The translations under genes and the position numbers were made by a program. Of a stretch of 64,000 nt of DNA, positions 12,738 to 23,300 are shown in pieces (position 1 is the stretch's first letter; each line of letters starts with the position of its first letter). This stretch comes from Aelia acuminata (lineage: Eukaryota; Arthropoda; Insecta; Hemiptera; Pentatomidae), in contig OU426979.1 in NCBI GenBank assembly GCA_911387785.2, positions 80,075,475 to 80,139,474 of the forward strand, written 5' to 3'. The notes under the pieces were generated by a model. It searched no databases and was not told where the DNA came from. It saw nothing but the letters and a program-made list of their open reading frames with translations.

Positions 12738-12958
12738 GGCCGGGATAGCCGAGCGTGTTGGAGCGCGACCCGCTTTAGCACGCTTGAGCTGAAGAGCGGC
12801 GGTTCGAATCCGCCCTGGGATGGTTGACTTTTATTTCGTGGAGGCCCTACGAAATAAATCTGGACCTTCCCACCATGGTTAGAATAGATTGGTTACACCT
12901 ATAGATTAACCCCCATATGCCACACATGGCCAGGTAGGGGTACCGTACAAAACAAAAA
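12738..12958 (+). mobile_element. tRNA-derived SINE, family 1
   Basis: The head has a pol III A box (GGGATAGCCGAGCG) at about 12741 and a B box (GGTTCGAATCC) at about 12800, spaced as in a type II (long variable arm) tRNA such as Leu or Ser. A tRNA-unrelated body with the GTGGAGGCCCTACGAAATAA stretch follows, and an A-rich end near 12950. The acceptor stem does not pair, so it is not a working tRNA. No clear target duplication was found. Confidence 0.65.
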
Positions 12959-12960
12959 AA

Positions 12961-13172
12961 ATCTGATGCGATGCGCGCAACTCACAACATTAACATAACA
13001 ATTTACTTTGATTAGAAATTGCCGTGTTTTGTTAAATGTCATTTCTCAAAGTAACACTTTTCCACATTCATTTACTTATTTTTGTTTGTATTTGCTCTCT
13101 AAAGTTGAACACTAATTTTTTTATTATTAAACAAAAGATTTTACTTGGGATAATTCGGCGATGCAAGCTTAA
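12961..13172 (-). mobile_element. Unclassified element family, partial copy
   Basis: Begins TCTGATGCGATGCGCGCAAC and matches the inverted 22944-23151 segment over about 210 bp, including the shared AATTCGGCGATGCAAGC near 13152. It therefore belongs to the same family as the elements at 9350-10511 and 21950-23151, but only about one sixth of the element is recognisable here. Confidence 0.55.
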
Positions 13173-13683
13173 CCCTTTGCGGACCAACCCCTGATTTCAT
13201 GAATTGTCCAGACGGTCCGATGCCGGTCCAAGACCGGCGTAAACAACCCCCGCCATTAGTCCCTGTCTGCTTGTTTACATCGCACCATGGTGGTCCGTGT
13301 AGTTTTCAGCCAAATAGCAAATTTTGTTTTAGGGATAATAAAAATGGAAAAAACGCTTATTTATTCTCAAAAATCAGTATTTAATCAAATTAAAACATAA
13401 AAGTAATAATATAATTTAATTTATCGATCATTTTTCATAGTGTGGTAACTTCGCCAAACATTCCCCAATAAGAAGAGCCGGATTTGTGGAGCATGTCCTA
13501 CAGTAAATATTAGTTTCTCTGCTTCCATTTTTCAGTTTGAAACTCCAAAAATAACCAATACTTACAACGAAAATGATAAAACTGACACTAAAAAGTTTCA
13601 AGGTTTATGAAGTAACAACAAACTAAGAAGCCTTTGAGTGCTGCAGTTCACAGAACATTTACTGAGCCTCTATTGGTTGTTGA
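13173..13683. other. Intergenic; piggyBac-like TTAACCCTTTGC end possible
   Basis: TTAACCCTTTGCGGACC at about 13169 looks like a TTAA target followed by a piggyBac-style CCC terminus, but no matching inverted end or TTAA partner could be found downstream. The rest holds no recognisable gene. Confidence 0.25.
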
Positions 13684-14129
13684 AGGTACTATTTGGTACC
13701 AAAATGATCAGCTGATCGTCTAGAATAGCGCTTTGTATTCAAATTACGCCAAGGAGGAATAGGCAAATGTCTAGAGGGACAGTAATTCGATGCTGGTGAG
13801 AAACCGACCTAGGACCTGACAGATTAAAGTGTGTATTATGGCATCGTTGTCACGTGGTAAAGTAAGGGCAGTTTTGCGATACAATTTTGTGCTTGGTCTA
13901 AGCATAGATCCATGCTTAGAAGAAATGAAGATTGCATTGAATAATGATTGCCCACATCGTACGACTATATTTAGATGGTACAGAGAATTCGAAAGGGGCA
14001 ATTTCACTCTGGAGGCTGCTGAGAGAGAAGGATGGCCGCGAACGCCTGTAACATAAGAAAACATTTCTGCTGTGAGGAAAATGCTTGATGAGGACTGACG
14101 AGTGACATATCAACAGATAGAGGAGACAT

Positions 14130-14330
14130 GGGTGGCGGGATAGCCGAGATGGCAAACGCGTTAGAAAATACGCGTTGCCCATAGCAACGTCTGTTTGGAA
14201 TACGAAGATAGCAAGTTCAAAACCCGGAGCCAAGGGAAAATTTAATTATACTCGGCATTAATCCCCCACCCTCTTCCCTGGCCCGGGAAACCCCGTATAG
14301 CCTACAAGGCGAAGAACAAGAAAAAAAAAA
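14130..14330 (+). mobile_element. tRNA-derived SINE, family 2, inside the mariner fossil
   Basis: About 200 bp, flanked by a perfect 14-bp target duplication (GATAGAGGAGACAT at 14116-14129 and 14331-14344). The head has an A box (GGGATAGCCGAGATGG) and a degenerate B box (AAGTTCAAAACCC). The tail ends in an A run at about 14319-14330. Its body differs from the SINE at 12738, so the two families share only the tRNA-like head. Confidence 0.85.
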
Positions 14331-14434
14331 GATAGAGGAGACATTAGGCTTTCATGCACCAGCAATTCATTCAATTCTGAGAGACCATTTAAAGGTAAAA
14401 AAACTTTGTTGTCTTTGGGTGCCCCATAGTCTAA

Positions 14435-14833
14435 AGCTGCTTTTACACCTTACGAACCTCACCTTCGAACAAGTTCTCCTTCGAACCTTGCCGTACCGAC
14501 GTGATGCGAACAGCCATTTATACTTCACGTGACGTTAAGCGAACCAATATGGCTGACGCACCCAAAGCTAGCTTATGATAAAGAAAAAATCTCCATTATC
14601 AATATATTTTTTATTATCTGAAAAATAAAAAAATAGGAGACGATTTACAACGTTTCACAAATTACACTAGTATCACAAACAACTCCTGTCACTTAGGAAA
14701 AACCCAAATCAAAAGTGACACTAGCGCTAACAGATGAAGTACCTAGAACACCCGAACAGTCGACATGAAGGCTTCACGAAGGTTGTTCGAGGGTGGTGTT
14801 CGGAGGTAAAGTTCGTAAGGTGTAAAGGCACCT
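14435..14833. mobile_element. Harbinger-like MITE, copy 2, inside the mariner fossil
   Basis: About 399 bp, similar along its whole length to the reverse complement of 11318-11733. It is flanked by TAA at 14432-14434 and 14834-14836. The transposase reading frame is restored across the empty site. It lost part of the sequence corresponding to the G-rich centre of copy 1 and has an altered left terminus (AGCTGC instead of AGGTGCC). Confidence 0.85.
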
Positions 14834-15526
14834 TAAGGGAAGAGAAAATGACTCTTCCTGTGACTTGGTGCCGAAAGATGCTGAAACTATTTGATAAGGG
14901 ACATTCTACATATGTGAACAGCAACGTGACTAGTGACGAAACTTATACTATTATGATGTGCCGACCAAGGCTCAAAACAAAGTTTGGGTTTTTGACAATG
15001 AGGATACACCTATAACTGTCAAAAAATCTCGATCTGTAAAAAAAAAAAAATTATCGCTGTATTTTTCAGATCAAGTGGAATTGTAGAGCGGGTTGTTTTG
15101 GAGACACAGAAGACAGTGCCTGCCTAAAGTCATAGAGTCTATGAAAAACCTGAGATCAAAGTCAAGAATGGACACCTGGTATCTCCACCATGACAATGCA
15201 CCAGCTCACCTGCCAGAGCCTGCACCCAGTATATGGCCACTACTGGGCTGAAACTCCTTAAGCACCCACCTTACAGTCCAGACTTTGGTCCCTGTGATTT
15301 TGCGCTGTTCCCACATGTGAAAATGAAGCTGAAAGTAAAACGTTTTTCAAGTGAGGAGGACCTTCTGAGGGCTTTGGACAACGAATTTGCCTCAATCCCA
15401 GATGAAAGTTGGCAGAGCTGGTTTAATGACTGGTTTCAACATGGAGAAGTTTATTAAATGTGGTGGAAATTACTTTGAGAAAATTAAATAAATAAAGCTG
15501 TATTGCAAAACTTTTATAGTACCCTT

Positions 15527-15527
<1 letters not shown>

Positions 15528-15564
<37 letters not shown>
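15528..15564. repeat. (TG)n(TA)n microsatellite
   Basis: A GT run followed by a TA run directly between the mariner fossil and the Helitron 3' end at 15565. Confidence 0.9.
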
Positions 15565-16008
15565 CTAGCAGACCCGGCCACGCGTTGCTGTGGCTCAGTA
15601 GTTATATCCTAATATTTTTAAACAAATACAGTAATACCAATATTCATTGATAAAGATGAAAACCTTTCAGCCAATCAAAATCCAACCTGATTGAGAATAG
15701 AGCATTACACCATTTAAAAGTAGTTGGTAAAGAATATAGGAAAGTTAAAGTTTTTATTTTTTACATCTCATATTTCAATTTAATTTGATTAAAAAGGAGA
15801 TGATTGAGTTTACGACTCACAGAGCTGCTAACACTATCACCCTTTTTTTATGGATCGGTATAAACTAACTCGAAATGGCTATATTTTTCCACTAATTTTA
15901 AAAAGGATGACTGAAGTAAGTTTTGATAACCTCAGCCATTGATCTATTGATTATTGGCCTAACACTACTTCAACTTGGTATTGTTAGTTTAACAACGGTT
16001 TTAATTTT

Positions 16009-16251
16009 GTGCCTGAGAAAGAGAAGGGGCTATGCCACAAACACATAGTTTTGAGAAAAATTAAGTTTTATTAGATTGAGTACAAAATACATAAATTTTG
16101 ATTATTTTTATTGGATTATGGCATCTTTGCTTTGTATTCTCAACACGGTAGTTGGGAAAATTAAAAATAATCATTATTTAAATTTTTTTATTAAGCTTAC
16201 TAAATTAAAATTTGAGGTTTTGTGGCATAGCCCCTTCTCTTTCTCAGACAC
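16009..16251. repeat. 33-bp inverted repeat with 177-bp spacer
   Basis: The arms 16009-16041 and 16219-16251 match at 32 of 33 positions (core GAGAAAGAGAAGGGGCTATG). The spacer is AT-rich. It lies between the Helitron terminus and the helicase fragment and may be a small foldback insertion. Confidence 0.7.
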
Positions 16252-16529
16252 TCAATTTTGCTCAGGGTCATGCCAATCTTGGTTAACGCGTCATATATGT
16301 CCTTTTGATAGGCGTTTTTCTCAATTTCTTAGAGACCTCGATTTCCCAACCCTTCGGCTAATAAGTGTTCGGTAGGAGGGTGGTGTGTTGAAGTTTTTAA
16401 TTTAGCAATATATTTGAGTGATAGTAAATCTCTTCTTAAAGAGGTTTTTACATAATAAAATTAAGAATTTTTATTTATTCAAGTACTAATTTGTTCAAAA
16501 TGTTTTGGGTTAACCTGTTTTTTTAACAC

Positions 16530-17000
16530 AAACCAAAGATTTGATGGTTTCCACACACGTGAGCAGGCGATACCCATTTCCCACGTGAGTTATGCCATTT
16601 CCCAAGGTAAAAACACGGATTTTCGAAGTCCAAGTGGACATTGCCCTTGGGATTTGTTTATGGTCATGGCAAAAGCCAAAGGAATAGGATATTGAAGCCT
16701 TTTAAATTTTATTGAAAATTCTGTCGGTTCCAGGGGAATAGGTGGCAACAGGGCGATATCTCCTGTAAACCTTCCAGGCAACATTTTTCCTTCAATAACA
16801 TTGCCTGTGATCCTTTTGATGACCAAGCGTGTACCGTTGCACAATTGAGGTGGATTTAAGTTACGAAGAAGAATGATCAGTGAGCCAATCTTCAAGTGGA
16901 GATTGTTTGGGTGTATATCCAGGGAATTAAAAAATTCAGATGGGAAATTTACGGCATCGTTTACATCTAGAACATTGTCAATTGATTTTGGAAGTTTATT
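16530..17000 (-). pseudogene. Helitron PIF1-like helicase, C-terminal fragment
   Basis: Read on the minus strand: VNFPSEFFNSLDIHPNNLHL, then LKIGSLIILLRNLNPPQLCN, then GTRLVIKRI, FKRLQYPIPLAFAMTINKSQ and, after a frameshift at about 16650, remnants of the final SRV-W-KPSNL block. This order is that of the last helicase motifs of Helitron Rep/Hel proteins. The N-terminal helicase and Rep domains are missing. Confidence 0.8.
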
Positions 17001-17010
17001 TCATCGAAAT

Positions 17011-17944
17011 CAACATTTTTTGCTGCCAAAATAGCACGACTACCCAGCCAATTTTAGTCCAAATAATTGTTCAAAATATCAGGAAAGACACTTTATATTT
17101 CATAGACAGTTCATTTATCGTCTCTACAACAGTTCAGAAATTTTCTGGTAATTTGATAAATTTTGAATTTCGATGCAGCTCTATTTCACCGTTTCCAATA
17201 TAGAGCAATTGTTTAAAAAATATATCTGCCGATGGATTATTTTGCAGTAGTACTCTCATATTTATGGCGGATAAATCTGAAACTTGAGGTTACCCAAATA
17301 ACAATTATTCCTGTTGAGTAGAGGTGTAATAATCATTAAATGTAAAATTAAAAAAATGCCACGATTTGTAATCCTTTCTTAATCAACAATCATTTAAAGA
17401 TAAGTAAAAAATTGTATTCTGGTGAAATTAACAACGAAATATCATTTCCAATAATAGCCTACTTTAAATTAAAGAAAGGATTAAAATCTTCGCTAACATT
17501 TCTTAAATTTTACATTTAAAGATAATTACAACTTAGGAAGTAACAGCCTCTATTCGATTGGGATTAAATTTTCTCAACTTTAAATTATTGTTGATAAAGG
17601 AGGAATTACAAATCTTCACTGACATTTTTTAAATTTTACATTTTAGATCTCGGGATAAAAATGATAAAAAGGTTTGGTAAAATAAAAAAACACTGTATTT
17701 AAATAATAATAACAAAACGAATAATGAAAATAAAGAAACTTCTGTTAAATAAATTAACTGAAAATATAATATTAAAGTCTTAATTATGCAGTTCTTTAGC
17801 AAATCACAAAGTATCCCACAACACCTAATCAAAACACACTCTTTTTGTGAGAGAGTTTTTACGACTGGTTATCCGCAGTGTAGCCAGCTTACTAATTTTC
17901 ACTAATTTTTGGCAACACTGACTCCCCAAGTAAGGTTTCTATTA
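17011..17944. other. AT-rich intergenic DNA, nothing assigned
   Basis: Repeated phrases such as TAAATTTTACATTTA occur near 17505 and 17630 with related AAATCTTCGCTAACATTTCT/AATCTTCACTGACATTTTTT, so part of it is a local duplication. No gene or transposon end is recognised. Confidence 0.4.
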
Positions 17945-19294
17945 GGGCGGATTCGCACTATCACTCCGCTCCCGCTCCACTCCCGGTCCGCTCAAATATT
18001 CTAAAGAGAAATAGACAGAGAATTCCACTATCGGCACCGCTCCGGTCTCGCTCCACTCCCGGTCCGCTCTCGCTCTACCCCATTCACACTAGCGCTCCGC
18101 TCCCGCTCCGCTCCAGGTCCGGTCTCACTGGCAAAATATTCTACAGAGGAATAGAGAGGTTAATCACAATATTGGCACAGGTCCGGCCTCGCTCCGCTCC
18201 CGCTCCACTCTCGCTCCACTCCCGCTCCACTCTCGCTCCACTCTCCTAAAGTCTTTTCATATTCACATTATATAATTTTACACCGTTCACGATTGAAGCC
18301 ATTAATAATCGAAGCCGGCTGTATTTGGATTTTAATTAATAATTAACTTTCAGTTATTAAAGTATTTATTTATTCATCAATTTTACGGCCAAAAAAGTTC
18401 AAATTTAAAAAAAAAATATATATATATATATAATTATAAATTAATTTAATTAATGGTGAAGAAATAATTTAAATTTTTTTTCCGAATGTATTAGAATACG
18501 CTTGAAATGATAAAAAAAAAAAAATCACCAACAATACGCGCGGTTTTTCGACGTGAAAAATTCATGTTATGTTTGAGATATATTTTGCTATGAATTAATG
18601 TACTCGTAAAAAATGGTCACCGATTTATTTATTGACTACATACTCATTGCTATTATAAACTAACGTTTAATTTGAAACGAATAAAAATGCAGTATATTAT
18701 GAAAAATGTCAGATCATTAACAAAAAAATATATTGAAGCAAAAAATAATTAAAATATTAATCAGGAAAAGAAGAGAACACAATCGGTAAATTTGTAGCAT
18801 TTGCCGATTTCAACTTGAAATTTTCAAGCGTATTCGAATACATTCCGAAAAAAATTTAAATTATTTCTTCACCATTAATTAAATTAATTTATAATTATTA
18901 TTATTAATTATCATTGTGTTGCAATATATTCTTCTTATTATATTTTTTGATAATATTATCTTCTTCATCAAGAAAAGTACACTTACCAGCTATTTCTACA
19001 AACGAAAAATTGATTTTTTTTTTTGGCCGTAAAATTGAAGAATAAATTAATACTTAAATAACTGAAAGTTAATCATTAATTAAAATCCGAATACAGACAA
19101 CTTCGATTATTAATGGCTTTAATAGCTTAAACCTTTCAAAATTGAATGGTGTAAAATTATATAGTGTGAATATGGTAAGACATTAGGAGAGCGGACGCGG
19201 GAGCGGAGCGCTAGTGTGAATGGGGTAGAGCGAGAGTGGACCGGGAGCGGATCGGGAGCGGAGCGAGAGTGGAGCGGATAGTGTGAATAGGCCC
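17945..19294. mobile_element. 1.35-kb foldback element with CGCTCC-rich ends
   Basis: The left end begins GGGCGGATTCGCACTATC and the right end, reversed, GGGCCTATTCACACTATC. TTA flanks both ends (17942-17944, 19295-19297). Outer arms are tandem stretches of CGCTCCGCTCCCGCTCCACT type (17960-18245 and 19186-19280). Inner arms 18246-18390 and 19030-19185 match by about 85 per cent, and 18430-18510 pairs with 18826-18905. The loop is about 18512-18824. No ORF is present. The left arm is longer and contains an internal copy of the terminus near 18082. The TTA duplication suggests a Harbinger-type mobiliser, which is inference. Confidence 0.8.
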
Positions 19295-19399
19295 TTAGGT
19301 TACACCTATGACAGTAGGTGCTGTTACAACATTTATAGAGTATTATTTCAAATAATAGCCTAATTTAAATTATTAAAATGTATTTACTTTACTAAAAGT

Positions 19400-19444
19400 T
19401 GATATCAGGGTGGGCCACAGCAAAGCGTTTCAGCGCTTAGCTAG
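19400..19444 (+). mobile_element. Helitron-like 3' terminus
   Basis: GGGCCACAGCAAAGCGTTTC, AGCGCTTAG, then CTAG at 19441-19444 followed by T. It resembles the 3' end of the Helitron at 15565 (GAGCCACAGCAACGCG and CTGCTAGT). The body of this copy is not delimited; it may extend left towards the foldback element. Confidence 0.45.
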
Positions 19445-19798
19445 TAATTTAATTTAAATACGAATAAAAAATGAAAAGGAAGAAAAAGTACCTACTTATT
19501 TGAGAATTCATTGTAACCTTTTCTTGATTTATTTATTCTTTAATGAAAATTAACAATAAATATAAATTTGTATTTGTCAAATTTGTCTGAGGAAAATAAT
19601 AATATAGGAAAAATAACTGCACTCACATAAAGCAATACAAAATTATAATAATGATAACCTGTATTACAATAGCATGCTTATAAACAAAAACATTATGAAA
19701 TCGACATATGACGCCATGTTAATAAATCGAAACACAACCTACTGTATTTGCAATAATTCGCTATATAAGAATTATTTTGATCACTAATCAAGTTAAAA

Positions 19799-19908
19799 AC
19801 TATCCGGTCCGTTAAGTTGGCCAAAACTATAGACATTGAGCCAAATTTCATTAGAATCGGTTGAGTAGTTTCTGAGAAATAGAGAGACAAACATCGGGAC
19901 ACGAGATT
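19799..19908 (-). repeat. Dispersed ~100-bp repeat, copy 1
   Basis: On the minus strand this contains GTCTCTCTATTTCTCAGAAA, CTACTCAACCGATTCTAATG, AAATTTGGCTCA and TAGTTTTGGCCAACTTAA. The same order appears on the plus strand at 40948-41044. Such phrases are common in arthropod transposon ends, but I cannot name the family. Confidence 0.55.
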
Positions 19909-19921
19909 TTTATATATATAA

Positions 19922-19923
<2 letters not shown>

Positions 19924-19979
<56 letters not shown>
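19924..19979. repeat. (TA)n microsatellite
   Basis: About 28 TA units, adjoining the dispersed repeat at 19799-19908. Confidence 0.95.
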
Positions 19980-19983
<4 letters not shown>

Positions 19984-20375
19984 GTATTGAATATATACAT
20001 ATTCAATATTATTTCAAAACAATTAATAAATATATTTTTACCCAGAACAAGGTTTGAAACTGCAATATATGATGTTTTCAAATAGGTTTTCTATTATATC
20101 ACACTCTTAAATGTCCTGTATTTTGCAAGACTCATAAACTACCATAAAAATGGATTTCGATTTATCAAAAGAAACTATATCATAAAAATCGTGGATTTCA
20201 GTGTTACACAAAACATAACTTTCACTGAAATATTTTGCCAGCATGAAAATTCAATTTTAAAAATATAATAAGGAAAATGAAGGTTTAATTTTTAACTAAA
20301 ATATTTATAATAAAACTTTATTTTAAAAAATACAAAATGAGTCAGAAGACACTGATTAACAAATTGTTGGGAATG

Positions 20376-23300
20376 TCATAAATTATAGACTTTCTCAGAA
20401 ATTATTTTTTCAGCATTCATTCCATTTTTTTTCTGTTCAGGATAAAACATCCTGTCAATTATTTTGGTAATAAACAAAATGCAGTCTTTTAAAATTCCTG
20501 AAAAAATAAGTTTAATAGTTTTCTTTTATAATACATACTAAAAATAATTTTATTATTTATCCTTAATAACAATAATATGAAAAAAATTAATTTAATAAAT
20601 TAAGAACATAATCTAGACATAAAATAAATCAAGATGACAGGAGAGAAACATGTTTATTTTAAGCATAAAAACTCTATAATACTTCAGGAGCAACTATATT
20701 TTGTAATTCATGTTGAGCAGCCTTATGTAGGAATCAGATTCATTATTCAAATTTTACAAAGATCGTCCCACTTAAAAACTCCAGCGTCCTCAACTGCTCA
20801 TAACTACTGTGGTAGCTCATTAAATCTTTAAGTATAATATTTTCAATTCAGCCCTTTAACTGAGTGAAACCACTATAGTGGTTAGAGGCTGCTGGAAACT
20901 GAGCAGGCAAAACCACTTTAATTGCTCAAAGATATCTGGAGGCCAGTTCTATAGTAGTTGCATGGGCTGTTTTTTATCCAACTGCACTAAATTCTTTCAA
21001 TGGCTCTGTTAGGTACCAGAAGTACTTCCAGCTTCTTTAGGAGCCTTAAAATAGCACGAGCTGCACACTTCAGGCATCTCAATCCCGCTGAATGTTCACT
21101 CTATGGGGTTATTGCAACAGGGGTAATATAATTATATAAATTAATTTCAATTTAATTGTATTTCCAGCTGAGCAGTAAGATAACCATAACCATTAGTAGT
21201 AGCCTCTTTAAATACCATTTTTTTTAGCTAATAATTACCTGCAGAAACGAAGACACCAGACAAAGTTGATGAAAGCCTTACAAAAAATTTCAACAGTGGC
21301 TCATGAGACTGAGTCACTACAACCTTTAAAGCACTGATATCATACTTGAAAAAAATTCCAGGTACACCATGTGAACCTAGAAAAAAATAATGGATGAAAT
21401 TAGTTTCGTATTTAAGCTGAATACAATGGAAATAATCAAATAGAAGTATCTTTTGAGTAAAATGAAATTCTGTTAACCTAATAAGAAAACAATTAATTAA
21501 ACATAACAAAATAAAAAGAGCATAGGAAAATTAAATTTATTAATTACCTTTTCAGTAGTAGCAACTGTGGACAAACTCTAACTTTTAATAAATTTTTAAT
21601 GGTTAATTATTCGTTAATGTTTGAATGACTAACATATTTTTTATTTATAGCTATACCGAGTACAATAAAATTGAAATGTACTATGAAGGGGATTGCTCCA
21701 AATTGAAACTGTGTTGAATATCGAATCATCAAATGGTTCATAATTCATATTTACATATCGTCGTCACCATGCTAAAGTAACAAATATGCATAGGTTTTTA
21801 GTTGCAAATTCGTTACTTTAGCATGGTGATGACGATATTAGAATTAATCCTATATTGAATCAGAAATACTAACTGAAAAAATAACTTTTAAAATTTAAAT
21901 GATGTGGCTTTAAATTTAGTGGCTATATATGAAATATATAGTAAGGGAAAGTATTGCGATCGAGAAAAATTTCGACTTCAGGTTTTCAACAGAAATACAC
22001 ATTTTGGGGTTCCCTAAATCCAAATAACCAAGTCCCGCAAAATGGTTCACGTTTTGTTTTATTTTCAAGTTTATTCTTATTTACTCAAAAACGGCTTTAA
22101 TGATTTTGTTTGAATTCGTCATTTTCCGAGCCCGGATTTTAATGCAGCAAAAAGCGTCAAAATATGCCATATAATATGCAGTAAAAAACTATAAAATATG
22201 CAGCTTAAAAACTATAAATGTGCTATTAAACAACTGTAATATTCAAAGATACTAATGTGTATAAAATATTTCATAGGAAAGGGAATAGAGGAGACTAGAA
22301 ATGAAACCAAAATGTTTTTAATTTTTTTTTTTATCTTAATCAAACATTTCCGATAATTAAATTACACGCATTTAAAACTAAAATGTAAAAATAATTCAAA
22401 CTTATCAGTTAACAAGAAGAATATACGAATAACATGAATAAAGATAACTAAATTAACATACAATTAAAAAATATATAAAACCAGTAAAATAATCAATAAA
22501 ATTAATTATTAAATGCATATCTAAATTTAGGTACTCTTATACTAAATTTGGGTATTCTTATACTAAATTATTAAATGCATTTCTAAATTTGGGCATTCTA
22601 CTCTTCATTTCTAAATGTACTCTTAATTGAAAAATTGATGGTGGAAAAAGCAGAAGGTTGAGCGTGATTATGGTCAAATCACCTAACACATTACTGCACC
22701 CAAGAGGCACCCTTAAGTTGTAGTGGTACCAACTTAGATTCTGTGGATCCCAACCTTCTATCATTTGAACTATTTTTATTATAAGGTGAGCCCACGCATG
22801 CGCAGTACGCCTTTAATGACAGACCATTGTTCATAATTAAAGCCGTTCTGTTTATTTAATGGAAATTATTTGTTTCATGGTAATTATATGAAGTTTTAAA
22901 CAACTACGTAGAGAATTATAAAATCAGACGACTTGGAGCATTATGCTTGCATTGCCGAATTATTGCAAGTAAGATCTTTTATTTAATAATAAAAAAAATT
23001 ATAGTAATTTAGAGTCAAATAAAAACAAAAATAAGAAATGAATGTGGAAAAATGTGAGACTTTAAGAAATAGCAATTAACAAAACACGACAATTTCTAAT
23101 CTAAGTAAGTTGGTAAGTGAAATTTGTGTTGCGCGCATCGCACCAGATTTTTTATATCTTGGGAGTATCTCTTGAGATGGGCTAAAATGTCTATAAGATA
23201 AAGTTACAATATCTTTAGGTTTTGTTTCATTTTGTTCATTTGTAGAAGGGATATTTTTCAACATTGAATGCAAATTATTAATAATTTTTTTTTTTTTGCA

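Larger units (their letters stand above)
13684..15524 (+). pseudogene. Mariner-type transposon fossil with nested insertions
   Basis: The plus strand encodes a broken mariner transposase: the N-terminal helix-turn-helix part starts at 13838 (MASLSRGKVRAVLRYNF) and ends in stops near 14054. A middle part is resumed after a SINE (14130-14330) and again after a MITE (14435-14833). The C-terminal part carries HHDNAPAH near 15190 and YSPDFGPCDF near 15275, ending at 15457. The spacing of the last two Asp residues fits DD34D. Removing the MITE and one TAA restores frame at LWVPHSLREE. Weak terminal inverted repeats are GGTACTAT near 13685 and ATAGTACC near 15516. It is dead because of several stops and frameshifts, and it is not close to the intact mariner at 39307. 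Confidence 0.8.
15565..17010 (-). mobile_element. Helitron remnant, 3' end and helicase tail
   Basis: On the minus strand the element ends at 15565 with CTAG followed by T, preceded by a palindromic stem around ACGCGTGGCCGGGT, the classical Helitron 3' structure. About 1 kb inside, on the same strand, lies the C-terminal part of a PIF1-type helicase (16560-17000). Between them is AT-rich sequence with a 33-bp inverted repeat (16009-16251). The 5' part with the Rep domain is absent, so it cannot be autonomous. Confidence 0.65.

Noticed and set aside
12738..12825. Candidate tRNA-Leu or tRNA-Ser gene
   Set aside because: A and B boxes are good but the acceptor stem does not pair and a long non-tRNA body follows, so it is a SINE head.
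13169..13440. piggyBac element
   Set aside because: A TTAACCCTTTGC-like end is present but no opposite end, TTAA partner or transposase was found, so only a weak note was kept.
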